A stretch of DNA of 64,000 bases from an uncultured Bacteroidia bacterium (GTDB lineage: Bacteria; Bacteroidota; Bacteroidia; Bacteroidales; F082), in NCBI GenBank assembly GCA_902794155.1, contig CADBGN010000004.1:1-64000 (forward strand), given 5' to 3'. The translations under genes and the position numbers were made by a program. Positions 17,507-26,848 of the stretch are shown in pieces. The notes under the pieces were generated by a model. The model saw only the letters and a program-made list of their open reading frames with translations, ran no database searches and was not told the DNA's origin. The number at the start of each line of letters is the position of its first letter. Position 1 is the first letter of the stretch.

Positions 17507-18604
17507 TTACAGCAGATAAGCCAAGGCTGCGATGACACCGATGATGGCAAGGATGAAGAGAATCACTCTCCATGCCGAGACGGGAGCCTTGCCGCCCACC
17601 TTGCCTGTTTGACCATTGACCGCAAACTGGTACACCTTGTCTTTGTATTTGAACGAAGAAATCCAAGTTGGGACAAGGAGATATTTGTAGGTGATGTTGC
17701 TGTAGAGCGTCGAAAAACGAACGGAATCGGAGCGGTCGGCGTTCCAGTGTCTGCGGACGTAGGATGAAATACTGGATGACAGCCGCGACTGTATGGTCTT
17801 TTGAGCCGACGCCCAACCATCCTTAAGACCTATGGAATAACGTTCTGCAACGAAACCAGCCACCACTTGCGGGGAATAGGGCACCAGTTTCGAGAAATCG
17901 AAAGGCTCGCAAGCACGCACACCCGAGTCGGCTTGACGTTTCGAGGCCATAACAGTCACATCGTCGAAAAACTCCTGATAAATGCCGCTGACATGCCTCC
18001 AGTCGGTAACCGTTTTTCTGTTGCCGTCTCTGTCTTTTACGGTGCGGTCGTAACCAGCACGTGCCGTGAAGTTGGACGTGGTCTGTGCATCGTAGGTCCA
18101 ATAGGGGAGATATACGCCTTGAAAAGCATCGGGACGGGCGTTCTGTTTGGCTTTTCTGGGGGCAAACAGCTTGCCTTTGAGCCATTTGGTGAAGCGTTCT
18201 CCCGCTTGGTCTTTGGTGATCGAGAAGGGGCAGACTGCACCAGGAGCGATGGTGTTTTCGGTGGCAGCTGGCATTACGCTGGTGGAGCCGCAGAAGGGAC
18301 ACACGGCAGCGGTTTCGAGGGCGTCATAGACCGTCACCGCACCGCATTGCTTACATTGCACCTCTTTCTTCTTCTCACCCCAGTCGAAGCTTTCGGTGTG
18401 AAGCGCCGATTCAAAGTCCATCTCGCAGATTTCGTTGCCTTCTTCTGGTTTTGGCAGCTCACAGGAGTATCCGCAATAATCGCAATGCATCTTCCCCAAG
18501 GCGGGGTCGAAGAAGACCGTAGCACCGCAGTTGGGACATTTCTTATCGGTTTCTTTTTCAGTTTTTTCTGAATAATATTGTTCTTCAGGGTTGTATTCTG
18601 ACAT
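17507..18604 (-). CDS. Zinc-ribbon membrane protein of unknown function
   Basis: A 365-residue protein with two zinc ribbons near the N-terminus: KCPNCGATV...HCDYCGY and QCKQCGAVT...VCPFCGS. A soluble middle follows with YLPYWTYDAQTTSNF, typical of TFIIB-type zinc-ribbon proteins of Bacteroidota and Firmicutes, and one C-terminal membrane helix (about 343-363, VILFILAIIGVIAALAYLL). Start ATG 18604 (MSEYNPEEQ) is preferred over 18664 because the -7 box at 18634-18641 lies between them. Ligand and role are unknown. The gene is divergent from the SusC gene. Confidence 0.72.
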   Translation of the reverse strand: MSEYNPEEQYYSEKTEKETDKKCPNCGATVFFDPALGKMHCDYCGYSCELPKPEEGNEICEMDFESALHTESFDWGEKKKEVQCKQCGAVTVYDALETAAVCPFCGSTSVMPAATENTIAPGAVCPFSITKDQAGERFTKWLKGKLFAPRKAKQNARPDAFQGVYLPYWTYDAQTTSNFTARAGYDRTVKDRDGNRKTVTDWRHVSGIYQEFFDDVTVMASKRQADSGVRACEPFDFSKLVPYSPQVVAGFVAERYSIGLKDGWASAQKTIQSRLSSSISSYVRRHWNADRSDSVRFSTLYSNITYKYLLVPTWISSFKYKDKVYQFAVNGQTGKVGGKAPVSAWRVILFILAIIGVIAALAYLL

Positions 18605-18633
18605 AAGCGTTTGTTTTGAAAAAAATTTGTGTG

Positions 18634-18641
18634 CAAAGATA
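18634..18641 (-). promoter_or_regulatory. -7 box (TATCTTTG) for the zinc-ribbon gene
   Basis: Reverse-strand TAnnTTTG box 30 nt upstream of ATG 18604. It excludes the longer frame starting at 18664. Confidence 0.6.
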
Positions 18642-18683
18642 GGAGTTATGGAATTATTGGTCAAGAAAAACAGAAAAAAGGTA

Positions 18684-18713
18684 TTTGACTAATAGGAATA
18701 ATTCCTATTTTTG
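18684..18713 (+). promoter_or_regulatory. SusC promoter: -33 TTTG and -7 TATTTTTG
   Basis: TTTG at 18684-18687 and TATTTTTG at 18706-18713, separated by 18 nt, close to the usual Bacteroidota spacing. The -7 box overlaps the palindrome at 18691-18709. Confidence 0.65.
18691..18709. promoter_or_regulatory. Perfect palindrome overlapping the SusC -7 box (candidate operator)
   Basis: AATAGGAATAATTCCTATT has perfect 9-bp arms around a single central A. It fills the spacer and the first part of the -7 box, where a bound dimeric regulator would block RNA polymerase. No other copy was noticed in the window. No regulator gene lies beside the locus, so a distant factor would be needed. Confidence 0.55.
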
Positions 18714-18739
18714 TCCCCAAAGTAACAAACAATTAGTGT

Positions 18740-21700
18740 ATGAACAGAAAAACTCTACTTTTTCTATTTCTCGCTCTGATGTTTTTGCCGTTTGCCGTTC
18801 ATGCGCAAAGCTTGACGGTGACGGGTAAAGTCATCTCGAGCGATGATGGTTATGGCCTTCCTGGTGTCACCATCCAGTTGAAAGGTACCTCTGCCGGAAC
18901 AGTGACCGACATGGACGGCAACTATAGCCTGAATGCCGACAGCAAAGGTGTGTTGGTGTTCAGCTTTGTAGGTTACAAGACAAAGGAGGTCGGTATCAAA
19001 GGCAAGAACAAAATCAATGTCACCCTTGAATTGGACTCTCAGACTCTCGACGACGTGGTGGTCACGGCCCTCGGCATCAAGCGTCAGAAGCGCGAATTGG
19101 GTTATGCCACTGAGGAAATCGGCGGAGACTTGATTGCCAAGTCGGCTACGGGCAACGTCATCAGTGCCTTGAGTGGTCGTTCGGCAGGTGTCCAAATCAT
19201 CAACCCCAATGGCGTCGATGGCGGTTCTTCGCGTATCACCATTCGTGGTAACAACAGCATTTTAGGTGACAACCAACCCCTCATCGTGGTCGACGGCGTG
19301 CCGATGTCGAACGAAGGCGGTGTTACCGACTGGAGCGGCGGTCGCGACTGGGGTACGGCCTTGAACAACATCAACCAGGAGGACATCGAGAGCCTCGACA
19401 TCCTGAAAGGCCCCACAGCGGCAGCCCTTTATGGCTCGCGTGGCGGCAACGGCGTGGTGCTCATCACGACCAAGAAAGGTTCAAAACAACGCGGCCTTGG
19501 CATTAGCTATTCTGCTGGTTTCAAGATCACTACACCTTATCTCTACCGTACGGTGCAAAACAAATACGGCGCAGGAGGCCCCATCACCTTCCATACGCCG
19601 ACTTTGACGCCCATCGAAGGCATGACCGATGAAAATGGCAACCAAGTGTATGAATATCCAGGCATCTACAGCGTCGACAACGGTCCTGCGGGTGAGCCTA
19701 CCAATACCACCTTCGGTTACTACGGCGGTGCCCAAAGCTGGGGACCTAAGATGAATGGTGAGAGTGTCCTTTGGTGGGATGGTGTGGTTAGGAAATACGA
19801 CCCGCAGCCCGACAATTTAAAAATGCTCTTCAAGAACGGCCATACGATGAATCACAATGTGGCTTTCCAGAATGCCGGCGACTTCGGTAGCGTCCGTGTT
19901 TCGTTCACCGACTCGCGTACCGATGCCATCATCGACAACTGTAATTTGAGGCAGACCACGGTCAACGTGGGTACCTTGATCAATGTGTCGGAGAAGATCA
20001 AAGTCGATGTGTCGTTCAACTATTTGGATTACTACCGCCTCAACTCACCTGAGATTGGTGAGTCGAATAGCAACTTCAACAAAGGTTTGCTCTACAGTTG
20101 GCCCCGTAGCTGGAAAGGCCTCGAAGTCACATCATACGAGAACCCCGATGGCACGATGAACCAATTTGACGGCTATCCTTATCAATACATCTACAACAGC
20201 ACCTTCTGGACGTTCTACAACAACAATACCACCCTTGACCGTGACAAGATGTACGGCTCTGTCCGCTTGATGTACGACATCACGCCTTGGCTGAGTGCTT
20301 CAGCAAAAGTGGCTTTGGACTGGACCGCCGACAACTATACCACCAAGCATAAGCCCACCACCATCGATGGTATGGCGGGTGGCTACTACTCGAAGAGCAA
20401 GTCGAATGCGGTGACCCGTGACATGGACTTCCTCATCACAGCCTATAAGGACAAAATCTTCGGATCGAAATTCAACGTGCGCCTTTCGGCTGGTGGTGAA
20501 CAGTATTACGGCTACCGTGATGGAATCGATGGCACCTCGGGCAAATGGGCATACGCCAATCTCTATGCCATCAACAACTACTCCAATGCCACGGAACGCA
20601 CCTTCGGTGAATCGCGCTGGGAGAAGCAAGTCAACTCGGTGTATGCTTTCTTCAACATGAGCTACAGCGATTGGCTGTTCTTGGATGTGACAGGCCGTAA
20701 CGACTGGTCGTCGACACTACCCATCACCAACAACAATTATTTCTATCCTTCGACCACTTTGAGCTTTATCCCGACCTCGGCCTTCAAGAATTGGAACTGG
20801 GGTCCGGTGAACTACTTGAAACTACGTGGTTCGTGGGCACAAACCGCAAGTGACACTGAGCCCTACCAGCTGACTTATACTTACAACACGGGCTCCTTCG
20901 GTCACCAGCTTTCGGCCACCTTGCCTACCACAGTTCCGCCTTTGGAGTTGAAACCACAAAGACAACGCTCCTACGAATTGGGTTTTGACCTCGGACTGGG
21001 CGCCAGATTCAACATGGACTTCACCTACTACAACATCTATTCTTGGGACCAGATTCTTCACTCACCGCTGGCTCCTTCATCGGGTGCCGATCAAGTGACT
21101 ATCAACACAGGCGTGGTGACCAACAAGGGTATTGAGGCCATCTTGACCTACGACATTGCCCAAGGAAAAGATTACGGTGTTCAAGTGGGCTTGAACTTGG
21201 CCCGCAACAAGAACAAGATAGTTGACTTATCTGGTGCCAATATGTATCTGCTTTCTGAGATTTGGGGCTCCAATGGTCCTGCCATCGCCGTGGAAGAAGG
21301 GGAGGAGTACGGCACCATCTACGGATGGGACTATGTCTATGAATACACCATGCCCAACGGCACTGTCGTCGGCCCGTTCTATGATGAAAACGGCAAACCC
21401 TTGCCGCTGCTGAACGAAACGGGTACCACTTATCTGAAGACCGACAACCGTGTGCCGATTGGCAACTGCGCGCCTTTGGTGACGGGCGGTATTAACCTGA
21501 GGGCTTCCTACAAAAACTGGTCGCTCTACGCCTTGGTTGATGCCAAATTGGGCGGTCAAATCTATTGCGCTTCTTATGTAGTAGCTATGCAGACGGGACA
21601 AAGCCTCGAGACGCTCTATGAACGCGACGGCAACGGTCTACCTTATTACGAAAACGACGAGTTGCTTGGCAACTACGGTATCATCCTGCCGGGTTATTGC

Positions 21701-22066
21701 ATCAACACCGAGACGGGTGAGGCCGTCGAAAACGAACACGTGGTGCATTACCTCTATAAGTACATGCCTAACTTCGGTGGTTGGGGAAACATCCTCAGCA
21801 CACCGGGCATTGTCAACAACACTTGGATCAAGATGCGTGAACTCTCGTTGACTTACGATTTCCCGCGCAAGTGGCTCGACAAGCAGAACCTCTTCAAACA
21901 GGCCTCTATCTCCCTCGTGGGTCGCGACTTGTTCTATTTCTACAAGACCCTGCCCGACAACATCAATCCTGAAGGCACCCAAGGCTCGGGCAATGCCCAA
22001 GGCCTCGAATATGCCTCCTATCCCGGCTCACGATCGTTTATGGTCACACTTAAAGTCAATCTATAA
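18740..22066 (+). CDS. SusC/RagA-family TonB-dependent outer-membrane receptor
   Basis: A 1108-residue receptor that imports large nutrients across the outer membrane using TonB energy. Order: signal peptide 1-23 (ending VHAQS), a carboxypeptidase-regulatory-like domain about 25-105 (VTGKVISSDDGYGLPGVTI), the SusC-type segment LDDVVVTALGIKRQKRELGY, the plug domain (about 120-250, with LIVVDGVPMSNEGG and TAAALYGSRGGNGVVLITTK), then a beta barrel ending in FMVTLKVNL. Length is normal. It is followed by the SusD gene after 161 nt and by a PNGase-F-like secreted enzyme, suggesting the substrate is a glycan or glycopeptide released from N-glycoproteins. Confidence 0.95.
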   Translation: MNRKTLLFLFLALMFLPFAVHAQSLTVTGKVISSDDGYGLPGVTIQLKGTSAGTVTDMDGNYSLNADSKGVLVFSFVGYKTKEVGIKGKNKINVTLELDSQTLDDVVVTALGIKRQKRELGYATEEIGGDLIAKSATGNVISALSGRSAGVQIINPNGVDGGSSRITIRGNNSILGDNQPLIVVDGVPMSNEGGVTDWSGGRDWGTALNNINQEDIESLDILKGPTAAALYGSRGGNGVVLITTKKGSKQRGLGISYSAGFKITTPYLYRTVQNKYGAGGPITFHTPTLTPIEGMTDENGNQVYEYPGIYSVDNGPAGEPTNTTFGYYGGAQSWGPKMNGESVLWWDGVVRKYDPQPDNLKMLFKNGHTMNHNVAFQNAGDFGSVRVSFTDSRTDAIIDNCNLRQTTVNVGTLINVSEKIKVDVSFNYLDYYRLNSPEIGESNSNFNKGLLYSWPRSWKGLEVTSYENPDGTMNQFDGYPYQYIYNSTFWTFYNNNTTLDRDKMYGSVRLMYDITPWLSASAKVALDWTADNYTTKHKPTTIDGMAGGYYSKSKSNAVTRDMDFLITAYKDKIFGSKFNVRLSAGGEQYYGYRDGIDGTSGKWAYANLYAINNYSNATERTFGESRWEKQVNSVYAFFNMSYSDWLFLDVTGRNDWSSTLPITNNNYFYPSTTLSFIPTSAFKNWNWGPVNYLKLRGSWAQTASDTEPYQLTYTYNTGSFGHQLSATLPTTVPPLELKPQRQRSYELGFDLGLGARFNMDFTYYNIYSWDQILHSPLAPSSGADQVTINTGVVTNKGIEAILTYDIAQGKDYGVQVGLNLARNKNKIVDLSGANMYLLSEIWGSNGPAIAVEEGEEYGTIYGWDYVYEYTMPNGTVVGPFYDENGKPLPLLNETGTTYLKTDNRVPIGNCAPLVTGGINLRASYKNWSLYALVDAKLGGQIYCASYVVAMQTGQSLETLYERDGNGLPYYENDELLGNYGIILPGYCINTETGEAVENEHVVHYLYKYMPNFGGWGNILSTPGIVNNTWIKMRELSLTYDFPRKWLDKQNLFKQASISLVGRDLFYFYKTLPDNINPEGTQGSGNAQGLEYASYPGSRSFMVTLKVNL

Positions 22067-22227
22067 TTAATCACAAAACACATAAAACAATGCAAAACTT
22101 CAATGAAACGAATAAGGTGGCTGCACAACCGTGTCACCGCCAGAAAGCAACCGGTTGGCGTGCTTTCCTCAACACAAAAAGTGTTTTGTCGGGTTTTGAA
22201 GGTTTTGTGACAAAAAAGAATATCACT

Positions 22228-23913
22228 ATGAAAAGAAACATATTTATAATTTGTGCAGTATTTGCTTTGGCTTCATGTACAAAGAACTTCGAAGAGATGA
22301 ATAAAGACCCGTTCTCACCGCCGGAAACAACCATCGAAGCGTTATTTAATGGTGTAGTGGGTTCGTTGCAACAAAGCATGAACGAGCAGTTCTACCTGCA
22401 AAACGAGATTTGGTATCCCGAGACGGAACTTGGCGCCTTGACGTCAGAGTCTTGGGGTAACTCGCAGATAGGAACTACAGAACTTTGGTCGAGCTATTAC
22501 CTCATGTTGTCCAACATACGTGAGCTGGAAAGACGTTTCGATGCTTACTGCGAGGAGCAGGCCGACGATGCCGTATGCGACAAAGCGCGTGCCCAACTTA
22601 ACATTATGAAGGCTTACCAGACCTTTAAGCTCACCGACGTCTTTGGCGACATGCCTTACTCGCAAGCTGGCCGTATCTGGGAAAACGCCTCTTCGCAGGC
22701 CACGATGAAACCCGAATGGGACACCCAGGAGAGCATCTACAAATCGCTTTTGGAAGAGCTGGTATGGTCGCGCGACCTCTTGCATGCCGACTCTGTTACC
22801 ACTGTTGGTGGCAATGATTATTACAGGCTCCCCTACGACGTGCTGCTCAACAACGACTACACACTGTGGGCCGAGTTTGCCAACTCCCTCATCCTTCGTC
22901 ACGGCCTGCGCATGTATGACAAAGATCCTGACTATGCCACGCCTTTGTTGGTAGGTGCCTACAACTTCATGTATTCAAAGATGAGTGCTTCGGGTGGTTC
23001 CTCCTTAGGAGGAGGCATCTGCTTGTGGCCCAGTGTGTTGGGTACAAGTTGGGACAACAACTGGTCGTTCCGTGAGCACAAGCACCTTCGTATGGGTGAA
23101 ACCGTATGGAGTTGCCTTTCTTCGACCAACGACTTGGATGGTAGCGGCATCTTTGACTATCGTGCCTACCTCTTCTTCGACACAAGCCACAAGAACGACA
23201 GCTGTCCCGATGGTGCCTGGCGGCCTTACCCGCAGATTCGTACCCTTGAAACGCCCACAGAAGGCGGTTCTCCCTATGCCCAGAGCCGCGATGGTAACTA
23301 TACCTTCAAAGGCCCCTCGTGCCTCTTTTCGCCCTTCAACTACTATCTCACCCGTGACGAGAAATATGTACCGCAGATTTTAGTCACCTATGCCGATGTG
23401 CTCTTCATGAAGGCTGAAATTGGCGCTCGCGGCATTGGCGGCATCATCCTCTCGGAAATGGAACTTGACCAGATGATTTTCCAAGGCATCTACCAGTCGT
23501 GCATCTTTTGGGCACACATTCCGCAAAACACGAGTCGGTGGACGTACTTCTATCCGCAGTACACCAGCTTTGTCGGTACTGGCGATATTTGGTCTTTGGG
23601 CCAGAGGATGGCTTCCAACGTGATGAACTATGCCGTGTACATGAACCCTGAATTCGACTATACGAACGAGGCCTATTTGACATTCATTTACCAGCAACGT
23701 TGGCTTAACCTCTTCCGTCAGCCGTGGGAGGCGTGGGCTTTGGCACGTCGCACCAAGGCGACACCCACCACTACCAACCATGCCAAGTTGACTTCTTTCC
23801 GCATGGAGTATCCCCAGAAGGAAATCGAGTACAATTACGAGAACTATACCAAAGAATTGGCAAGAATGTCGCATGGCGACACGAGGCAGACCAAAGTTTG
23901 GTGGAACGAATAA
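22228..23913 (+). CDS. SusD/RagB-family surface lipoprotein
   Basis: A 561-residue lipoprotein: MKRNIFIICAVFALASC with lipobox cysteine 17, so it is anchored to the outer membrane and pairs with SusC as the lid or ligand-binding subunit. TPR-like SusD segments are visible (LNIMKAYQTFKLTDVFGDMPYSQ, then later VTYADVLFMKAEI). It resembles the SusD_RagB_2-type branch. The frame is open back to an ATG at 22090, but those 46 residues (MQNFNETNKVAAQ...) would bury the signal peptide, so ATG 22228 is chosen. The open upstream stretch may be an untranslated leader or a short leader peptide. Confidence 0.92.
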   Translation: MKRNIFIICAVFALASCTKNFEEMNKDPFSPPETTIEALFNGVVGSLQQSMNEQFYLQNEIWYPETELGALTSESWGNSQIGTTELWSSYYLMLSNIRELERRFDAYCEEQADDAVCDKARAQLNIMKAYQTFKLTDVFGDMPYSQAGRIWENASSQATMKPEWDTQESIYKSLLEELVWSRDLLHADSVTTVGGNDYYRLPYDVLLNNDYTLWAEFANSLILRHGLRMYDKDPDYATPLLVGAYNFMYSKMSASGGSSLGGGICLWPSVLGTSWDNNWSFREHKHLRMGETVWSCLSSTNDLDGSGIFDYRAYLFFDTSHKNDSCPDGAWRPYPQIRTLETPTEGGSPYAQSRDGNYTFKGPSCLFSPFNYYLTRDEKYVPQILVTYADVLFMKAEIGARGIGGIILSEMELDQMIFQGIYQSCIFWAHIPQNTSRWTYFYPQYTSFVGTGDIWSLGQRMASNVMNYAVYMNPEFDYTNEAYLTFIYQQRWLNLFRQPWEAWALARRTKATPTTTNHAKLTSFRMEYPQKEIEYNYENYTKELARMSHGDTRQTKVWWNE

Positions 23914-23916
23914 AGA

Positions 23917-23939
23917 GATTCCATTCCGGGAATGGAATC
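23917..23939. repeat. Perfect palindrome between SusD and PNGase genes
   Basis: GATTCCATTCC and its exact complement GGAATGGAATC flank a single G. It starts 3 nt after the SusD stop and is not followed by a T-run, so it looks like an RNA-stabilising or processing hairpin rather than a terminator. Downstream, 23990-24030 holds repeated AATCTTTGAAT units. Confidence 0.55.
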
Positions 23940-24033
23940 GCCCTCCTTTGATAAGAAGACAGAGCTTTCCATTCCCAGAAAAGAAAACTCAAATCTTTGA
24001 ATTTTGAATCTTTGAATCTTTAAATCTAATATT

Positions 24034-26706
24034 ATGAAAAAACTATCACTTATCCTTATGCTTTTGGCTTTCTCCTTCGGGATGAACGCCCAAGTCGAAA
24101 AGACCTTCGACTTCAACGATTATGAATATGGAGAGAACCCCAACCATCTCCTCAATGGCCAAGACGGCTGGTATGTTCGCGTGCACCACGCAGGCAACGG
24201 AGCTTTCACCCCGTTGTATACCGACTACATGGGCCACTTCTGGGGCACCACACCGCCTATCCCGACAGCCGACGAGACTATCGGTGTGTTCTCTGATGCT
24301 TCCGGTACCGCCTTTGGCGACATCGCCACTCACGACATCACCCAGTATGGTTTCGACTTCTCAAATGGCGGTATCATCGAGTTTGAGTGCGACATTCTGC
24401 GCCAATGGTGGGGCGACTTCTTCGGCATCGGCTATGACGGCGATGGCGATGGCTCGGTCCTCCCTCCTTTGCGTAAGGCCTCTTCTTCCAACGCTATCTG
24501 CGAACCTGTCTATCCCGACGAGAACAGCACGATTCCCGATGGCGGCATCTATCTGATGATGACGGGCGTCAACCCGAGCAACCCGCTCTTCATGAACGGC
24601 GTGGTGCTGCCCAACAACACCATCACCAGCAATATCCAGCCTATAGGATCGGAAAGCCATTGGTACCGTTGGAAGGTCTCCATCGACCTCGATGCCAACA
24701 ATGGTCAAGGTGCCGTCACACTGTTTATGAAGTATGACGACCTTGATGCTGAATGGGAAGCCGTGCCGGAATGCCAAGGTGTCAATGCTGGTCTCACTCC
24801 TGGCAGCGGCGACAAATACGACCCAGCCATGTGGCACTACATTTATATGCTCAACAGCGGCTGGGGCGGTTTCGACAACTTCACCGTACGCCATATCCCT
24901 GGTGGACTGGCTGCACAGTTTATCGACTTCGCTGAAATCCCCGACCAGTTGGTCTATAATGCACCTATTACCCTTGAAGCCACTTCTACTTCAGGTCTGC
25001 CTGTGACCTTCGAGGTTGCCCAAGGTCCCGCCACCGTCGAAGGCAATATCCTAACCCTCACTGGTGAGGAAGGCACTGTGAAGGTGAAAGCCATCCAGGC
25101 TGGCGACGGCACGCAATGGCAACCTGCCCCCACGGTGACGCGTACTTTCTATGTGGTGGATCCAGAAAACTATGAACCCGAAATCACCATCCGCCGTCCT
25201 TACGAAGGCACCAAGGTGTATATGCCCGATTTCGAGAATCCTGTGATGGTAGTATTGAGTGCCTATATCGACCATGCCAATGCCATCAAATTTGAACAGG
25301 TGAAATGTGAGGTTGACGGACAAGAGTTGTATTTGAAGACCGACTATCCCGACAAACCGGAAAACGGTTATTGGTACACCACTTGGACCCCCTCGGGCGT
25401 AGGCACCTACAACATGACGGTGAGTATCACCCAGACGGGTGGCAAGGTCACCACGGCCTCCAATACCTTTGAGGTGACTACCGACTACGATGACATGGTG
25501 GTTTCCGCAATGAATGGCGAGATGGTGGCCACTACCTCACAGTTTACCGACCATGGCGAATACGCTTTCCCGACCCATGTCAATGCCTTCAACGCCATCA
25601 ACCTGCATTATCTGCACAACTGCGTGAACGGCGACTGCAACGATTATGACCACATCAGCTATGTCCGTGTGAAGAACTACCGCGGCGAATGGGTGGAACT
25701 CTGCCGTTACATTACCCCCTTTGGTGTGGAATGCGTTGACGACCTGGATGTAACCGACTATACCTCCGTGCTGCAGGGTCTCGTCGAATTTGAATTCTAT
25801 AGCGAACAATATGGTGCTGTTGGCTCGGGCTACAACCCCACCGCAATCTTTGAGTACACCAAAGGCACTCCGGAGTATCCTTATGTAGATATGCAGGAGA
25901 TTTGGTATGGCAACTATGCCTTCGGAGATTATTCAGACCCATGTCCCATCCCGACTCGCAATGTCGTGTTTGACCCATGTGTTGAGAAGGCCAAGCTGCA
26001 AATCACCACTTCAGGACACAATTGGAGCGATACAGGCCACGGAGCTTACAACACGGGCAACGCCGCCGAGTTCTATCATGCCACACACAACATCAACATT
26101 AATGGTGCTACGAGCTACACACAAGATTTGTGGCAGACCTGCGACCCCAATCCCGCTGGCTGCATACCCCAATATGGCACATGGCGTTATAGTCGCGCCG
26201 GCTGGTGCCCAGGTAGCATGAGCATGGTGTGGGACTACAGCCTCGATGATTATCTCGCTAATGGAAGTGCCGATGTACTCTATGAGTTCGACCCGACTTA
26301 CGTCGACCAATGCCACCCCAACTACCCCGACTGCGTGAGCGGCCAAAACAACTGCCCGGATTGCGACAACTCCAGCAACCCGATTTTAAGAGTCTCTGGT
26401 AAGGTGGTGACCTATAGCCACAATACCGACATCCTGACTGAAGTTCCTGAACTTCCCGATGTGGATGCAGAGCCCTTCCAAGTAACCATCACTCCTAATC
26501 CAGCTAGAGGCCAAATGACCATCACCACGGATTACGAAAAGGGTAGAGCCAGCGTCGTCATCATCAACCCGCAAGGTGTCAAAGTGCGTGGTTTCAGTGT
26601 TGATGGCCAACGCACCATCGACGTGAGCGACCTGCCCTCCGGCATGTACTTTGTCCATGTCATTGGTGGCAAGGTGGTGACGAGAAAGGTGATGATTCAG
26701 AATTAA
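24034..26706 (+). CDS. Secreted PNGase-F-like peptide-N-glycosidase with T9SS sorting domain
   Basis: An 890-residue secreted protein. Signal peptide 1-19 (ending GMNAQ). The N-terminal half (about 20-290) looks like a lectin-like jelly roll, then a beta-sandwich linker (about 295-480). Residues about 485-800 align with peptide-N-glycosidase F, which cleaves the Asn-linked GlcNAc of N-glycoproteins. Local matches include DYDHISYVRVKNYRGEW, CRYITPFGV, DVTDYTSVLQG, FEFYSEQYG, NAAEFYHATHNI and RAGWCPG. The three acids known as Asp60, Glu118 and Glu206 in PNGase F fall at Asp539, Glu591 and Glu679, and the spacing between the two glutamates is 88 in both. The last 75 residues (from ITPNPARGQ to KVVTRKVMIQN) form a T9SS type-A sorting domain. 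Third gene of the SusC/SusD locus. Confidence 0.88.
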   Translation: MKKLSLILMLLAFSFGMNAQVEKTFDFNDYEYGENPNHLLNGQDGWYVRVHHAGNGAFTPLYTDYMGHFWGTTPPIPTADETIGVFSDASGTAFGDIATHDITQYGFDFSNGGIIEFECDILRQWWGDFFGIGYDGDGDGSVLPPLRKASSSNAICEPVYPDENSTIPDGGIYLMMTGVNPSNPLFMNGVVLPNNTITSNIQPIGSESHWYRWKVSIDLDANNGQGAVTLFMKYDDLDAEWEAVPECQGVNAGLTPGSGDKYDPAMWHYIYMLNSGWGGFDNFTVRHIPGGLAAQFIDFAEIPDQLVYNAPITLEATSTSGLPVTFEVAQGPATVEGNILTLTGEEGTVKVKAIQAGDGTQWQPAPTVTRTFYVVDPENYEPEITIRRPYEGTKVYMPDFENPVMVVLSAYIDHANAIKFEQVKCEVDGQELYLKTDYPDKPENGYWYTTWTPSGVGTYNMTVSITQTGGKVTTASNTFEVTTDYDDMVVSAMNGEMVATTSQFTDHGEYAFPTHVNAFNAINLHYLHNCVNGDCNDYDHISYVRVKNYRGEWVELCRYITPFGVECVDDLDVTDYTSVLQGLVEFEFYSEQYGAVGSGYNPTAIFEYTKGTPEYPYVDMQEIWYGNYAFGDYSDPCPIPTRNVVFDPCVEKAKLQITTSGHNWSDTGHGAYNTGNAAEFYHATHNININGATSYTQDLWQTCDPNPAGCIPQYGTWRYSRAGWCPGSMSMVWDYSLDDYLANGSADVLYEFDPTYVDQCHPNYPDCVSGQNNCPDCDNSSNPILRVSGKVVTYSHNTDILTEVPELPDVDAEPFQVTITPNPARGQMTITTDYEKGRASVVIINPQGVKVRGFSVDGQRTIDVSDLPSGMYFVHVIGGKVVTRKVMIQN

Positions 26707-26715
26707 AAAATTCCG

Positions 26716-26723
26716 TACCTTTG
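26716..26723 (+). promoter_or_regulatory. -7 box (TACCTTTG) for proS
   Basis: TAnnTTTG box in the context TACCTTTGCAGCCG, 125 nt before the proS ATG. The leader it creates contains the palindromic repeat at 26737-26812. Confidence 0.65.
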
Positions 26724-26736
26724 CAGCCGATTTGAA

Positions 26737-26812
26737 GGACTGGAGACTTCGAGACGCGAGACACGAGACGATAGAAAGTCCCGTAGTCTCGCGTCCCGTA
26801 GTCCCTTGTCAA
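26737..26812. repeat. GACGCGAGAC palindromic repeat in the proS leader
   Basis: GACGCGAGAC (26753-26762) and its exact complement GTCTCGCGTC (26786-26795) flank a loop with further GAGAC/GTCCC units; GGACTGGAGACT and AGTCCC extend the stem loosely. A related copy sits in the leader of the PhoH-family gene at 54054-54130. Confidence 0.7.
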
Positions 26813-26848
26813 ATAATCGGTTAAACATTTTAATTACGTAATACTGAA

